Source: Troglohyphantes excavatus (lineage: Eukaryota; Arthropoda; Arachnida; Araneae; Linyphiidae). From it: DNA of 64,000 nucleotides. This document shows, piece by piece, positions 45,444 through 60,400 of the stretch. The DNA lies in the NCBI GenBank assembly GCA_963932185.1, contig OZ010671.1, positions 46,258,010 through 46,322,009 of the forward strand. Direction: 5' to 3'. Made by a program: the position numbers and the translations under genes. Each line of letters starts with the position of its first letter. The first letter of the stretch is position 1. The notes under the pieces were generated by a model. The model worked only from the letters and a program-made list of their open reading frames with translations. It made no database searches and was not told the DNA's origin.

Positions 45444-48400
45444 ATGACGCAAATGACCCAGGAAGAGATCATCACCAACACCAAAACTGTGATACAGGGC
45501 TTGGAAGCATTGAAAAATGAGCACAACTCCATCTTGAGTGGTCTTCTGACTTCGCTGAAAGCTGTGCAACTTGAGAAGCCGAACGATGGCAATGTAGTAG
45601 AGGAAAAGACTTCTATCATAAAGAAAACCCTAGATTCAATAGAATTGGGTTTAGGAGAGGCTCAGGTAAAAAAAAAAAAGCATTTCCTTTATTTGATTTT
45701 GTGTAAAAATTCATTGATTTTTTTTTACATTAAGGTTTATACAATGAAACCTTTCTGAAAGACAACCTCCCCTTAAGACCGAATTCTTTTGGAACGAAAT
45801 TTGACCCCTTTGAGTAAATCTTAATTTTTCCTCGATTAAAAGACCACTCTTTAATTCTTTCCCTCTCTGAATAACCAGATTTTCCTTTTTTATATTTCCC
45901 ATTCTTTACCAGCTTCAATTCAAACCATTTGCAGGGAGATAAGAATTGACATTAATTTCTGTTCTACTGTTTACCGGAATCCATCACAATAAAAGTCTAG
46001 GGCATTATAGAAATGTATCTTTGTGTTACCTGACCATCCCATGGTTTTTAAATAGATACCAAGATGAGTTAGAATAAAACTTCCTATGAGGTGTTAACTG
46101 TTGACATTTTAAATGGGTGTAATTTTGAAATGAGGGAGATGTTTGGAATGATAATTCTGCAGCGAGAAAGCCTTTTGATGCCCCCCATTCAGGTTACTTA
46201 GAAACCCTCTGTTCATTTTCTTTCCATATTATATCTAGCTTTTCATTGTATCCAACTGCTGAATGCACTGTTTAATTATTAGATTTAGATTAGGACACAT
46301 CTATTCCAGTAAGGTAATTTTTTTTTTTAAGAGTTACAAATATTTTTTAACATTTGTCATTAATAATTGTTAAAATTTTATTTATTGATAAGTTTATTTA
46401 CAAGCATTAATTATGTTTTATAGCTGTAAAAGACTTTAAATATTTAATTAATTGTAAAAAAATATATATGCATGCACTATTCAAATACCATAGGATGATT
46501 TATGGATCGTTATTAACAGACCACCTTTATGGGTGGCCAATTGTATATGGTGAACCATGGATGGTCACCTTAGAGAGGTTTCACATATTAATATTTGTTT
46601 GAATTAAATTACACATGAAGGCTAGTGGGAGGTTTCATAATACTGTATGACGAAAAACTGTTGACTCCTTATGACTGATTCCCAAAATTGCAACCCTTTC
46701 TTATAATGACCTCCACTGAATGCCACAATTGATTGATTACTTTACAAGTAATATTTAAAAAAAAAAATTGTTACTATGACCTTTCATTACAACAACCATC
46801 TCTATTGGTTCTGTGAGGGGTTGTTATATCAAGGATATACTGTATGTGCATTTATTTATACATGTCTTGATTAATTTTTTTAAACCTCAATTTATTTTCT
46901 TTAAAATTAAAGGTATCAATGTTAATGATAAAATAAATTTAGCTGAACAATGTTATCTTATAACTTTTCATATTTGCCTAAATTTAAAAATATATCTTTG
47001 GTTCTAATCTCTTCTGATAAAGAAAATCCATAAATTATTTTTTATTACATTAAGAGTTTCAACATCTGCTAGATAGCATCTGATACAACTTAAGTATAAA
47101 TTTTAATTAATAAACAAATGTTCCATAATTTGTAAATAAATTAATATATTAGCTTTTTAGCTTAACATCGAGTTGAAATCCTGCTAGTATAAGAGTATTT
47201 TGTATTAAAGGCTAGTAATAAAGTAATAAAAATATAGTTTTCTAATCGGGATTGAGTTGTTGGACATTTTGATTAGACCCAGGAGCCCAAACAAAAGTGG
47301 TTTAAAAAAATTGATCTGTGGCCACCCATAAGCTATTATATAAAAACTTCAACATTGTATTGAAGTGCATTTACTTTGTAAATTTGTTTTAATTCATATT
47401 TTTAAAAAAAATTCCCATTTGCCAACAGGTGATGATGGCCCTTGCTGGCCACCTACAGACTGTGGAGGCAGAGAAGCAGAAGCTGAAGGCCCAGGTGCGG
47501 CGATTGTGCCAGGAGAATGCGTGGCTGAGGGATGAGCTGGCCAACACGCAGCAGAAGTTGCAGGTGTCTGAGCAACAAGTGGCACAACTGGAAGAGGACA
47601 AGAAGCATCTGGAGTTCATGAATGCGCTCAAGAAATATGAGGAAACGGTGGGTCCTGTTTGCTCGGCCTTTCAGTGTTATTTACCCCGAAGGAAAAAAAT
47701 CCTTCTCCCTTAAGTGCATCATGTCGTTTTTAAATGATTGCCTCGTAATTCCTGTACATGCTACTTGACTATTTCCACTTTTTATTAGGGATGAAACGGA
47801 TATCCGCCTGATTTTTAACTATCTGATATCCGGAAGTAAAGTGCCGGATATCCGATTTACTAAGCCGGATATCCGGATGAATAAAACAACTAAGATTTTT
47901 TTTGTGGCGGTCAATTATCTTTGCTTTAAGTGTTTTCCTGAAAATTCTACCAGTGTGCAGATTCTCCCTTGATTTTTACTCGTTTTTAACTTTAAAATTC
48001 TATTAATTTTTTTTTTTAAAGACTTGTTACTGTGGAGGGTTATAACATCTCACAACTAATATAAAGTTGAAATAAAAATAAATTTCACTAAAGTTTAAGC
48101 AAACTTGAGTTTTCATGTTTGGAATGAAAGGGTATAGGGTAAAAGTACAATTATTTAGAAATTAAGTGAAAGTGTATAAAACATACGTCCATTCCTAACA
48201 GCACCCTAGAATAACCCTTTATAAATAAAAAAAGGTTTTTGAATGTTTATTCAATCTTGGTATCACCTTAATGGTAAGGAATTGGGGAATATTATAGAAT
48301 AAAAAAATATTTTGTAATTTTTGACCGATTTCCGTGAGAAGATATTTTCATAAAAAAGAAACTGCCGGATATCCAGCAAAATCCAGTACGGATATCCGGT

Positions 48401-51400
48401 TTGTAATGTGCGCCGGATATCCGTTATCCGGCAAAACCACTATCCGGTTAATCCCTACTTTTTATATTCGCTGAGGGATATTTAGAAAAAGTTTAAGGTT
48501 TACAATAATGCATCTTTTTTTCTCAGGGAACTGAAGAAAATGTTTCTGAAAAGAAACCAGACAGTGAAGAGCCCTTAAATCTGGGATTCCCTGAAGATGA
48601 CGATGATAGTGCTCACCACGAAGGTAAACACCCAAAAGCGATTTTATTTTCTTAAAAATACTTTTAATTTTAAAATAAAGTTATCTAATTGCTTTTGCAT
48701 TCAAAGTTTGAATTATCTTCATTTTGAAAAGGCAATAGTTTTACTTTTTCTTCTTGTGCTTTTTTAGTGCATAAATTATGCTTTCTCTGACTTTCTAATT
48801 GCATCTAATAATTATTTTTTTAGCTTATAATTGTGAGGGTAAGTATATAATCTTATTACACATTTTATTCACTTATATTCATAAACTAAAGGCTCACATT
48901 TTAAATAGGGTTAGGAATACCATATTTTATGCACATTTTTACTTTCTGAATATTTTGTAATTTCATGTTTTTTACTATGTACCATTACTTTTAAATTAAT
49001 AATTTCTTGATCAAGGTGTTTTGTTCAACTTAATTTTTTTCAAACTATTATAATTGCGTACAAACATCGATAAGATTCAACATCGAACTAATATTGCTAT
49101 AAAAATAATTTATATACAGTACCAAGTAGGTTTTTAGTATTCTAATTGATTTCAATTTTGTATTTACTAATAGACAAATTTAGTTTTTACCGTGTATTTG
49201 AAGGGTGAATATCAGTTTTTCTTTTTAAAAATATTATAACTCTTCTTTTCCATAATATTCATATTTTATAAAATATATCATTTAAACTTTTCTTTGGGAA
49301 ATATTTCATATTATGCATTTTTAGTACGCACAATATACTACATGAATGCACTTTTAGGCCTATTTGCATATTGAATGCTTAATTTTTTAAAAATCGGAAA
49401 TTTTAATGATTGAATAGTATGTACTGTTTCTTAAAAATCCTTAATATTTTTATTTTAATTAATTTAATTTGAATAATTCATTAGTTATCTTTGAAAATTC
49501 TTCTTTTCTACTTAATAAAAGTTGATATTTGTGTGTTACTTTCCTATGTAATAATACATTCAATTACAATTCAGTACTTAAAAAACAGTTTTAGAAATAT
49601 TATAAGTAAACCTATGCTTTCATTTTTAACATTTACTCTTGTTGACAGAAGTTGTTTAACAATTGTTCAATTTTTATCATACTAAATTCTTCTTCCTGCT
49701 GTATAATTATAGTATTTAAATGTATGCATATTTGATAGTATTATATCAGTATTCACTCTAGAAAGGGACAGGTTGTGCTATTTTTTAGAAAAAAAGGCAC
49801 TTTAAAGAGTATACAAAACCGATTTTTGCTAAAATCGGCTATCTGGTTAGCTGACATTATATAAATACCTAACAAACCCAATCAAAACTGAAAATAATCT
49901 CGAGAAATTCCAATGATCTGATAAAAGCATAGACCCATTATCAAAGTCGGAATAATCACAGCGTCAAATGAAAGTTTTCTTAAATTGCTGTCCTTAGCAT
50001 AACTGGATTGGATTAGCATAACTGATTGGAATTTAAATATGCAAAAATCTTAAATTTTCCATCTTTAAAAATCAAAAAGACTGCAGTGCATGCATAGGAG
50101 AGGGCCTAATTTTAAAGGGTAGGCAGCCCTTCAAAGAATGCCTAGTGTGAACACTGATTATATCTTAATTTTTATGTACTATGTTAATGCTTTCTAATAA
50201 ACTGATATATTTTGGTATCTGAATTTTTCCTTTGCAAAACTTTGCTTGGAAATGAAGATACAAACTTGGGATGTAAATATATTTTTGCTTTTAACTTTTT
50301 TTTCCATAAAAAATATATACTTTTAAATAAATTAAAAAATAGTTATCAGATTTTTATTTTAAAATTACATATTATACTTATCAATTAAACACATGTAAAC
50401 TGAACAATGATTTTAAACTGCCTCGAAAAACTGCAATTAACAAATGCATATAAATTGATATTTATCAAATTATGCCTGTACATTTGCAACTATGAAAATG
50501 TAGCTTCTAATAGATAATAGATAACTCGGTACCAATTTCTTAACAGTATTTTTTAGTGTTTTTGTTTCTTCCTTTTATAGTGCTTTCTGAATTTTTAGAA
50601 ATTACAATACAACTTTTTAATTCTGAATATTTGCATATGTAGCCCTCTCCCCCACCCCTTCAACCCAGATGTCTGTCTCGGCCAATGCTGGCTACGAGAT
50701 TCCCGCTCGATTGCGTACCCTACACAACCTGGTTATCCAGTACGCCTCCCAAGGTCGCTATGAGGTCGCGGTTCCCCTGTGCAAGCAGGCTCTGGAGGAT
50801 CTTGAAAAAACCAGTGGACATGACCATCCTGATGTTGCTACCATGCTTAATATACTTGCTCTTGTATACAGGTAAAGATTTTAATTGTATTTATAATTTC
50901 CCATACCTTTATGTGAAATATAGAGTATTGAAAGTACAGTAAACCCTCAATACTCCCCTCCCAAAACGAGTGATTGTTATAAAAAAAAGTTGTTGGAAGT
51001 AAAAAAATATTACATTACAAAATAATCAACCGATTACGGCTGTAAGCATTAATCTGTTTTATCAAGGATTCAAAGTCCTCCTAATCCAATTTTTTTCTTC
51101 TCCAGTTTATATGTCACTAAATACAATATCACAAGAACAAGTCAGGCTACAAATATCTATCTATATTTATATATATATTGTAGGCCTTGAAATAAGGTTT
51201 TGAAGCTGGCAGTAAACACTGCTGTGAGCATAAAAACTATTGAGCTGATTGCAAAACTCAAAATAAAACTGATTCAGTGATGTGTAATTTTCATTTTCTT
51301 TTTTACGAATTTTAAAACAATCGAACAAATAAATAATGAAAAGAAAAATGAAATAACTTAGTTTCTAAACACAAAATTTGCAGGAAACATAAAATTGGCT

Positions 51401-54400
51401 ATTGCATTTTAAAAATCGTGCATTTTGAATCTGAAACAAAAAAAACCTGCTTCATAAAAAAGAAACATTGTGCAGCAAAGTTTCTCAGCAAAGTTTGCTT
51501 TGAAACGAAATAATTGTTGTGGCAGTTTTAAGGTAACTTGCGGCATTGCCGTGACTTATTTCGAACCCTGGTATATTGGATGTGTAAGCAACGTTACGAG
51601 TCAAAATCAAACATGAAAATGGATGCTACTATTGTTCTAATTCAGTTGTTAGGTATGTTGCTTGAAAACAGTTCCAACAATTTGATTTAAAATTATGTTG
51701 GTAATGTATAATTTGCAAGTGTCAAGATTGAGATTGTTGGGTTCAAAGTTATTTTTTTAAAGAATTTTTTTCTTATGTAAGTTTTCTTTTTGATTTCCTA
51801 ACTATAACACATTAAAGGTCAAGTAAATGCAAAATTTGATTTAAATTGATACTGCTTTAAAATAATTAGCCCAGTTGGAGTGAAAGTTTGTAACATTTAT
51901 TAAAATATAATTACTCACTTCTGGCAAGTGAATTTTTATATTTTATATATTTTTAATTTTTTTTCCTAATTAGAAAATATTGTATAATGTTGCTTGTTAA
52001 TGGTAAATATTTCCATTTATTTCTTGTAAATAGTTTATTTAACAATAGAGATTAAACGGATATCCAGTAACTATCTCGCATCCGCCTGATTTTGTAACTA
52101 TCCGATATCCGGAAGCAAAGTGTTGGATATCCACTTACCATGCCCCAGATGAATAAAACACCGCAGATCTTTTTTGTGGCAATCAGTTATCTTTTGTTCT
52201 CTTCCCACTTTTAAGTATTTTCCTGAAAATACTACCAATGTATTCTGCCGATTCTCTCTTAAATTTTTCTTGTGCTATTCAGGTGGGTAAGGAGTGAAGT
52301 GATAACTTTCTCGTTAAAACCTGACTGGGTGCGTTTCACACACGGTGGGTCACAGAGAATTGGAAGATATGATGCAGACATTTGGAACACTGGTTATCTT
52401 CGAGTTTGAACAATCTACATGGGTGGTGGTGTGTAGTATGCATAGCTACATCTCTATCTATATCATCTACATTAGAAATTGTTTTATTATCAAGTCTAGT
52501 AGGATGTAGTTTTAGCATTTAAATATAGCGCAATTTAGATCAGCAGTTCAGAAATATTCAAAATTACATTTTCGAACGTATCGTACAGTACAGTTCCGGT
52601 CATTTCATAATCGGTATGAATATGAATAGTTTATTAAAGAACTGTTAAAAGAAATCTTTTCAATGTGTCTATTTTGATACATAGATATTATTTTTTTTAT
52701 CTGTCAATACTTATCTGATGTATTACCTGAAAATTGCTGTATACAAATTCTAAACAGTTTTTTTATTTTTAACAGGGATCAAAATAAATACAAAGAAGCT
52801 GCGAACCTTCTTAATGACGCTTTAGCAATCAGAGAAAAGACGCTTGGAGAAAATCACCCAGCTGTAAGTATAATGATTTCAAATTTAACAAGTTGGACAC
52901 ATGGACCGAATCCATCAAATATAAAGATTTGCTATCCTAATCGTTTGCTTCTCTTATTGTTGCATTTTGTGTAATCATCAGGTTGCTGCCACTTTAAATA
53001 ACTTGGCTGTTTTGTATGGAAAGAGAGGGAAATACAGAGAAGCCGAACCACTCTGCAAGAGAGCCTTGGAAATTAGGGAAAGGGTATGTATAATTTCTGC
53101 TTGAATTAATATATTTGATTAATATGTGATTTGCTTTAATTTATATTAAATACTGGTTATATTAATGACTGCCACTAAAATAAAATTGTAGAGAGATAAA
53201 TAATAAAGATTAAATTTTATGAAGCAAAATTACCCTTGGCCATCCAGTTCCACTGGAATTTTTTGTTGCCATACTTATTAGGGTGCATCAAACGCCCCTC
53301 TAGAAAAAAATCACTTTGTCCCCAATCTAAAAATGTTCCATTAGCCATAAAAAGTTGACATACCAAATATTTTCGATTTATAAATACTTTTAGGGGGTCC
53401 TCAATAACTTTGAAATTTCGGTTTTTACGAGTAAAATCCCAAAATTCAACATTTTTCATACTTAATTACTTTCATATTTTTTTTAACTATTTTTTTATGA
53501 TATTTTAAGAAAAATGATTATAATGAAATAAAATATGGATCATATAAATATTTAATGTTAATAAATTATATTAACATTAAATTCAGGTGACTTCATTCTT
53601 CATTGATTTCAGGTGACTAGTGACAAATTTAGATTTGTTTACAATTTACAGTAAAGTACATTTCCTGTTTATTTTAACTTGTGTTTTTCATTTTTAACGG
53701 ATTTTCTACTTTTGTTCTGAATCGATTTTATACTTTTATTTTGTTTATTTCTACTTTTAATTCTAAAAGAATAAAAATAAAAGTAAAGTGAATAAAATAA
53801 TTAGATAATTAGTTCCAATTTAATATTAAATTGTATTATTAGATCTACTGATGATTTTATGAACGAAGTGACACAAATTATGTAAAAAAAAAACTGATTT
53901 TGAAGGACTCTCAATAAGTAGGTACTCAAAGTCATCATCGATATAAAACAACGGGAACAAGTTTATTCATCCCATACGACATTATGCAGAAACCTAATAT
54001 TGTTTCAACTAGCTATCAGGACAACAGGCAGCATATACAAAAACTTTACAAAACTAGGAGGAGATACATGTACGATTGCAGCATTTTACGCAACAGCAGA
54101 CAGAACAAGAATAGGCAAGTTACAATGGAAATTTCTACTGCTTGCAAGTAAGATTTGTGCTTTCTTAAATATACAACTCTGCATTGGAATAAAAAACTTT
54201 CAACAGCATTGTTCAATAAGTACAAAATAAAAAAACCTTCACCAGCAAAAGATTCTTGGTGTGCCTGCATATCCCTAAGGAACTAATAGTAAATGCGACT
54301 CAATCATTGCCGACTTAATATATGCCACTCTCACCTACAGCACCTGGTGGTTAACTTGTGATTCTGCCATAAATGCTCTTTGGAATGTCCAACAAATGCA

Positions 54401-57400
54401 ATGTTCTCTTATAACGTACAAGGTTGTCCATCCCATCATATCTGAAAGTGCAATTAGTGCTTTTGAAAACCATTACTGCTAGTATCTTACAGAAGGTATG
54501 GTTCCACTTGTCCTTTGGAGCAACAAAGTTTCACCACAAGAACGAAAAGCTATCGCTGATGCAATGCTAGCTACAAAACTAAATTCCACTGATGCTTTTA
54601 AATTTAAAGGTTGATATGGTATGGATTTTGAAAAACCCAAATTTCCCAAAAATCTCACTGTAAATACAACTATTTCTAATTCAGTTGAAACGGATTCTTG
54701 GATTTTATGTTATCTATTTGAACTAGAATCAAATTTTTTAATAGAAGATGTTTCAGAATGGTCAAATTCTGTATCCTACACCACACACTCACAAAGTTGC
54801 AAGCATTGAATGTTGTCAACGACTGTGCAGAACATGGGGTGAAGCTAAGTACTGGTTTCATAGAATCAGCAAAACATGAAGATCACTACCAACATGTTCT
54901 GCAGGTCGTAGAACAAAATCGACAAAAACAGAGAAATCTGCGAAAACGGCCGAAATTGACTATAGTTTAAATTGAGTGTACTTGTACGAATTAAATTGAT
55001 ATTAGAAAGTTAATAGTATATGATTATATATTCTTTTATTATATCACAAAACAATCTTAATTGCATTATTTTATTAAAGTATACATTATTATATTTTTTT
55101 TTCATGCACAATGCTTTTTTTTCAGAATTTTCGTTTTTGTTGTACATTTCTAGGACATGAGGACCACATAGATGTTATTCAATTTTTACGAAATTCTACG
55201 TATATAACTTTTTTAGCATTTCGAACAAAAATAACACAGGGACAGACAATTTCCATGAAATTTTTAAAAACATGGGGCGTTTGATGCACCCTAATACTTA
55301 TAGGGATACTTGGACCTAGAATTAACTTGAACCTGACTGGATCAGTGTACATTTCTTTACATGAAATAATAAATTTTGTATTTATATATACCTATAAATT
55401 AGTAGCGAATGTCTTTTGTACGTATAATATATTTTAATTGTTTTTTATAAGTTTTCTGTGAGTTGTACTTATATAATGATAATTTAAATTTATGCCTGGT
55501 TTGTCAGCCAACCACAAAAAAAAACACCTACAGAAATATTTTTATTGGGCTTCAATTGATAAATTTTAAAATATTGCCGTGGGATATAAAAATATTTTTT
55601 CTATCACTGACATATCATATGCTAAAATCTATAAAACTGTTGAAATCATTGATGTACATACTTTAATTAAACTGGTAAATAATGCAGTCATTGCTACCTT
55701 GTTTGTTGTATATCTAGTGTTTGGCGCAGCTTGGCCATTTTTGGCTATTATGCCAATAAACCTCATACAACCAACCAACTTGTTTGTTGTAATGGGTATA
55801 ATTTTTTTTATCGACACTGAAAAATTGTTTTAGATATTTTAGTTTTTACTCTTAAACAATACATTATAATAAACAAACAACTAACAGTTTGCATTTTTAA
55901 AAAATAAAATTAATCACTTCAATTTCAGATAAAAAAATTTATATAAGTAGAAAAAAAATTATTTTTGCTGTTTTCATTCATTTATTTTGCTTCAAAATTC
56001 ATTAAGAAAGTGTGTTTCGAATTAAAGCATTGATTGGCTGATGCTAATGAACTTTCATTTAGGTTCTAGGCAAAGATCACCCTGATGTAGCGAAGCAGTT
56101 AAACAACTTGGCATTACTGTGTCAAAACCAAGGTAAATACGAAGAGGTTGAGAGGTACTACCAGCGTGCACTGGAAATATACGAGAAGACTCTCGGCCCT
56201 GATGATCCCAATGTGGCTAAAACAAAAAACAACTTGGTAAGCATAATTTTAGCAATTATAATAAATTTTATGTAAAATACATATCACAATTTTAAAATTT
56301 CTTATTTTAATAGCAAAATTCATAGAATTAAGGGAGTAATCAGATTTTTGAATAGCATTTATTTGTAATGTTAGCTTAAAATAGTGGGTGCTTTTTTTTA
56401 CCAGGCTTTTACAAACTTTTCATAAGTCAATAAAATTAATTTTATAACCCTTATAAATGTGTTACATCATTAAAAATATATACACTTCGTTATTAAATCT
56501 AGTTGTAAAAGCACAGCAACTACTGTTGTTAAATTGTCTCGTAAAAACTATATCATACCCATTACAAGAATTGAATTTGGAATACATTCCTAACAATTCC
56601 CTTAATTTAAACTATGTAGTTCAATTTTTTTTAAATTTAGTTTTTAGAGTTTTAAGCAAAACTAACTGCTAGTCTTTGCAAAATAAGATATCTTTGCCAT
56701 TTTTTTAATAACACTATCAAATTATTAGATTAAACATAATAAAGTTAAACAATCTGAAAATGTGTTTAATAATATTTGAAATTATTTTATTCTCAATTCA
56801 AAAATTTATTACTATTGATTTTTGAAAAATAGCAAAAATATAAATAACTTTGTGGATTTGTCGCTAGGCCATTAGAACTCTGTTCTAAAAAGATGTTAAC
56901 TAGCCATCTTATTGTGGTAAATTATGCTGTCTAAAGTAATAAAATTCAACTAAATCTCATTATCCTTTAATCTTAATCTGTCACCATAAAATAAAATTTG
57001 ATATTTATTTGAAATTGTGCTTTTAGCAAAATTATCAAGGTGCTTAATGCATACTAAATAACTATTTTTGGTTATTATTAATACCTCTAATTACTGCCTT
57101 GACCAAATAATTGAAACACTAATTTTAATTTTTTTTTACCCCCATAACCCAAAATTTAGCACAGGAAAAACTGGAAGGAAATCCTAAAAGACAAATTAGT
57201 AACAGCTTTATAAGTAAATTTTAAACAAACAACATTAGTATAACTAGAAGTAACATATTTTGTTACTGTCATCTTATAATTTCAGCCATAAACTTTCAGG
57301 TGCTTACAAGTCATCTAAAGAATGCCGATAGTAATAGCGATATACTAACAGAAACGGAAAATCTACATTGGGTAACGTTTTAAAGCGAGCATGTTACTCA

Positions 57401-60400
57401 TAATTTTGTTTAGAAGTTAAGGCAGGGTTCCCACGCACCTGGAATTGTCAGGGAAAATTAAAATAGTCATGGAATTGTCAGGAAAAATGAATATTTTTAA
57501 AAATAATTTTCTGGAAAAGTTAGAGAAGTTTTCCGAAAATGTTAGCCGTAAGTGCTGGTCATATTCTTTTTTTATTATTGTCATTGATATAAAATCATAA
57601 AAATAAAAATGCTAAATTTTCGATTTCGGATACTTTACTAGGTTATTATTTACAAGCACTTTATTTTTCCCAGCTTCAAGATTAATATGATTTAATTCTT
57701 GGTCTGGGATTTTTTTGAAAACCTTCTGGAAAAGTCAGGGAATTTTGATCTAAATATTGAGTGGGAACACTGGTTAAGCCTTTGTTCACCAATTACTTAA
57801 ATTTGAATATGATTTAAACCCTTCTAGTCACACCTGTGATTGGCAGGTATTTTGATTTTATTATAGTTAAAAGGTAAAGATATCTGAACGTATACAAATC
57901 GACTTTTCTGCATTCGTTTATAATTTTGGTGAAAGAAGAAGATTGTTTACTTAGTAAATTTGCTGTTTACAAAACTTCTGTTTATGATAGTCCGAATAGT
58001 CTTGTTTTTTTCTTCTCCTTAACTTTCAAAAGGTGCGATTTTCTAAAATTAAAAAAAAAATACCTGGTACTGTTTTGTCAAAATGTATATAAATTGACAG
58101 CTTGATAATAAATGATAAGCTTTATAAGTAAAATCAAGTAAATTTTTTACGAATTACTTTTACCACCTTACAAATACGGCCATGTATATCCGTTTCTGTA
58201 TCTCCAGTTTTCCCAATATTACACATAATATAAAAGCTCATAAAAAACGGTATGTTAATATATTTTCAAAAAGCACTAGCAAAACTCTTAAAATCTTTCT
58301 CTGTTAAAAATAATTAACACAAAATATTTTTTATTAAAAAAGTGTTGGAAATTATTAATCAAAATCTCATGCTGTGTGAAAACAAACCTACAGATTCAGT
58401 ATTTTGGTTATTCGTCAGAAGGTTAAGAAAATCAGGGAAAACCGGGAAATGTCAAAGAATTTGGTAATTCTGAAAAAATCTGGGAACAATCAGGAATATT
58501 AGGAATTTAAAAAACAACAAGAAAATAAAAAATAAAAAAAATCTTTCTATGAAACATTGTTAATTGGTTGCTTATATTCAAATAATTTAAAAATACAATT
58601 AAAAAGCTTGCTGGTCTATAAAATGGGTACTTAAAAGAAAAAAAAATTATTTCAAGATCGTAGAAATCTCACCAAAATACTGACGAGAACTTGGTAGAAC
58701 AATTAGCTGTCTATAATTTAAATTCTTGCCCACTCAAGCATTTTTAATAATGGATGTTCAAATGTTTAATAATTGCTAAATTCATATTGAGATTCGAATT
58801 TAAACATTGATAAAACGATTTTTTTGTTGATTTTCTTGACAAAACTGATTAACTGCTGTCAGCAACTGCTCTAGACTCTAGACTTTGGGAATATTCTTTA
58901 GAAATATTGCATAAAGAAATATCTTTAAAACATCTTGGAATGTAGTCAATAGTCGAAAGTCTTCGAAACAATAGGCAGTGGGTTCTTCCGATGAAGGCCA
59001 CTCAATTTTTTTTAATGTACTATATGCCTTAATGGCCTTATTAAAAATGAACATAACATTTAACAAGCGGATGGAAACAATGGAAAGCTGGAATTTACAA
59101 ATTAATTAAAAATTTCCAACTATTTTAAGAATTATAAATTGTTTTTTTTGGAAAATTGTAAAATAATATGTAGTGCCGTATGTTGTATAGACAATTTTCC
59201 TGTTATCATACTTTATTTGTGTGAATCTGTATTGTTTCTATCGCACACTGAAAACTAGATGACAGGTAATTGCCAAGGAAATATCAGGGAATATCAAATG
59301 CTTTTCTCTCTGGACACCCTGTAATCTCATATTAAAACTAAGTAATAGTATGCAAAACTAGTCTTAACTGAATAATTATAAAAGATATGACATGATTACG
59401 ACATGAATTTAGTTTTTTATTTTTATTTTAAGGCATCTGCATATCTGAAGCAAGGAAAATATAAGGAGGCTGAAATTTTATATAAGCAAGTTCTTACAAG
59501 AGCTCATGAAAGAGAATTTGGAAGCATCGATGGTAACATTTATTCTGCAAAATTTATTTAGTTTTTGTTGAATAACCCAAACTGGATTCTAGTGTTATAC
59601 TGTTATTTTACAATTTTTAAATATTTTTTTAGGTGAAAATAAACCAATTTGGCAAGTAGCTGAAGAAAGGGAAGAAAATAAGAATAAGCAAAAAGAAAAT
59701 TCGCCTTATGGCGAATATGGGGGATGGCATAAGGCGGCAAAAGTGGACAGGTAGACTCTTAATATCTGAATAACATTGGTTGGTTCTGATAGCTTTAAAG
59801 GAATATGTATTTGAGATCAAACCATTTTTTTAAAAAATTAATTCTTAGTATTATTTACTATTGTTCTATTTTATTATATTTTAGTATATGTGTTGTAAAC
59901 ATGTACGTTCTCATTTTTTAGTCCAACTGTGGCTACTACTTTAAAAAACTTGGGAGCACTTTACCGAAGACAGGGTAAATATGAGGCAGCTGATACCCTT
60001 GAAGACTGCGCTTTACGAGCCAGGAAAGAGGTATAAATTGCAAATTTGCTATTGTTATTTGATTTGTGGTTAACCAAGAATTTCTGTTTTTATTTTAGTC
60101 AATTAAATTGTAAAAAAAATATTCTTTTAAGTTCTTTTTTTGCTATTGAAGAATAACATTTTAGTAATTGATATAGTTGTGCAATAGTATGATTATATTA
60201 TTTAAGATTACAATGTGTAAGTTGTATTTTATGTTAGAATGAATTTACTTTATTCTAATTATTTTATATTTAAAAAAAACTGTTTGTAGCAAATATCCTT
60301 TAAAAGCTATATCTTACTTTAGTGGAAAGAATAATTTTATTTTCATGTTTAGGAGGTTAACTGGTAAAAGATTTAACGACTGAGCTAAAATAATAATAAA

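Noticed and set aside
49491..49685. Hydrophobic 64-codon frame
   Set aside because: AT-driven chance frame in a KLC intron, with no splice sites in phase.
50669..50875. ATG at 50,669 (MSVSANAGYE) as a separate gene or KLC start
   Set aside because: It lies in KLC exon 4. The upstream acceptor at 50,642 keeps phase with exon 3 and includes this Met as an internal residue.
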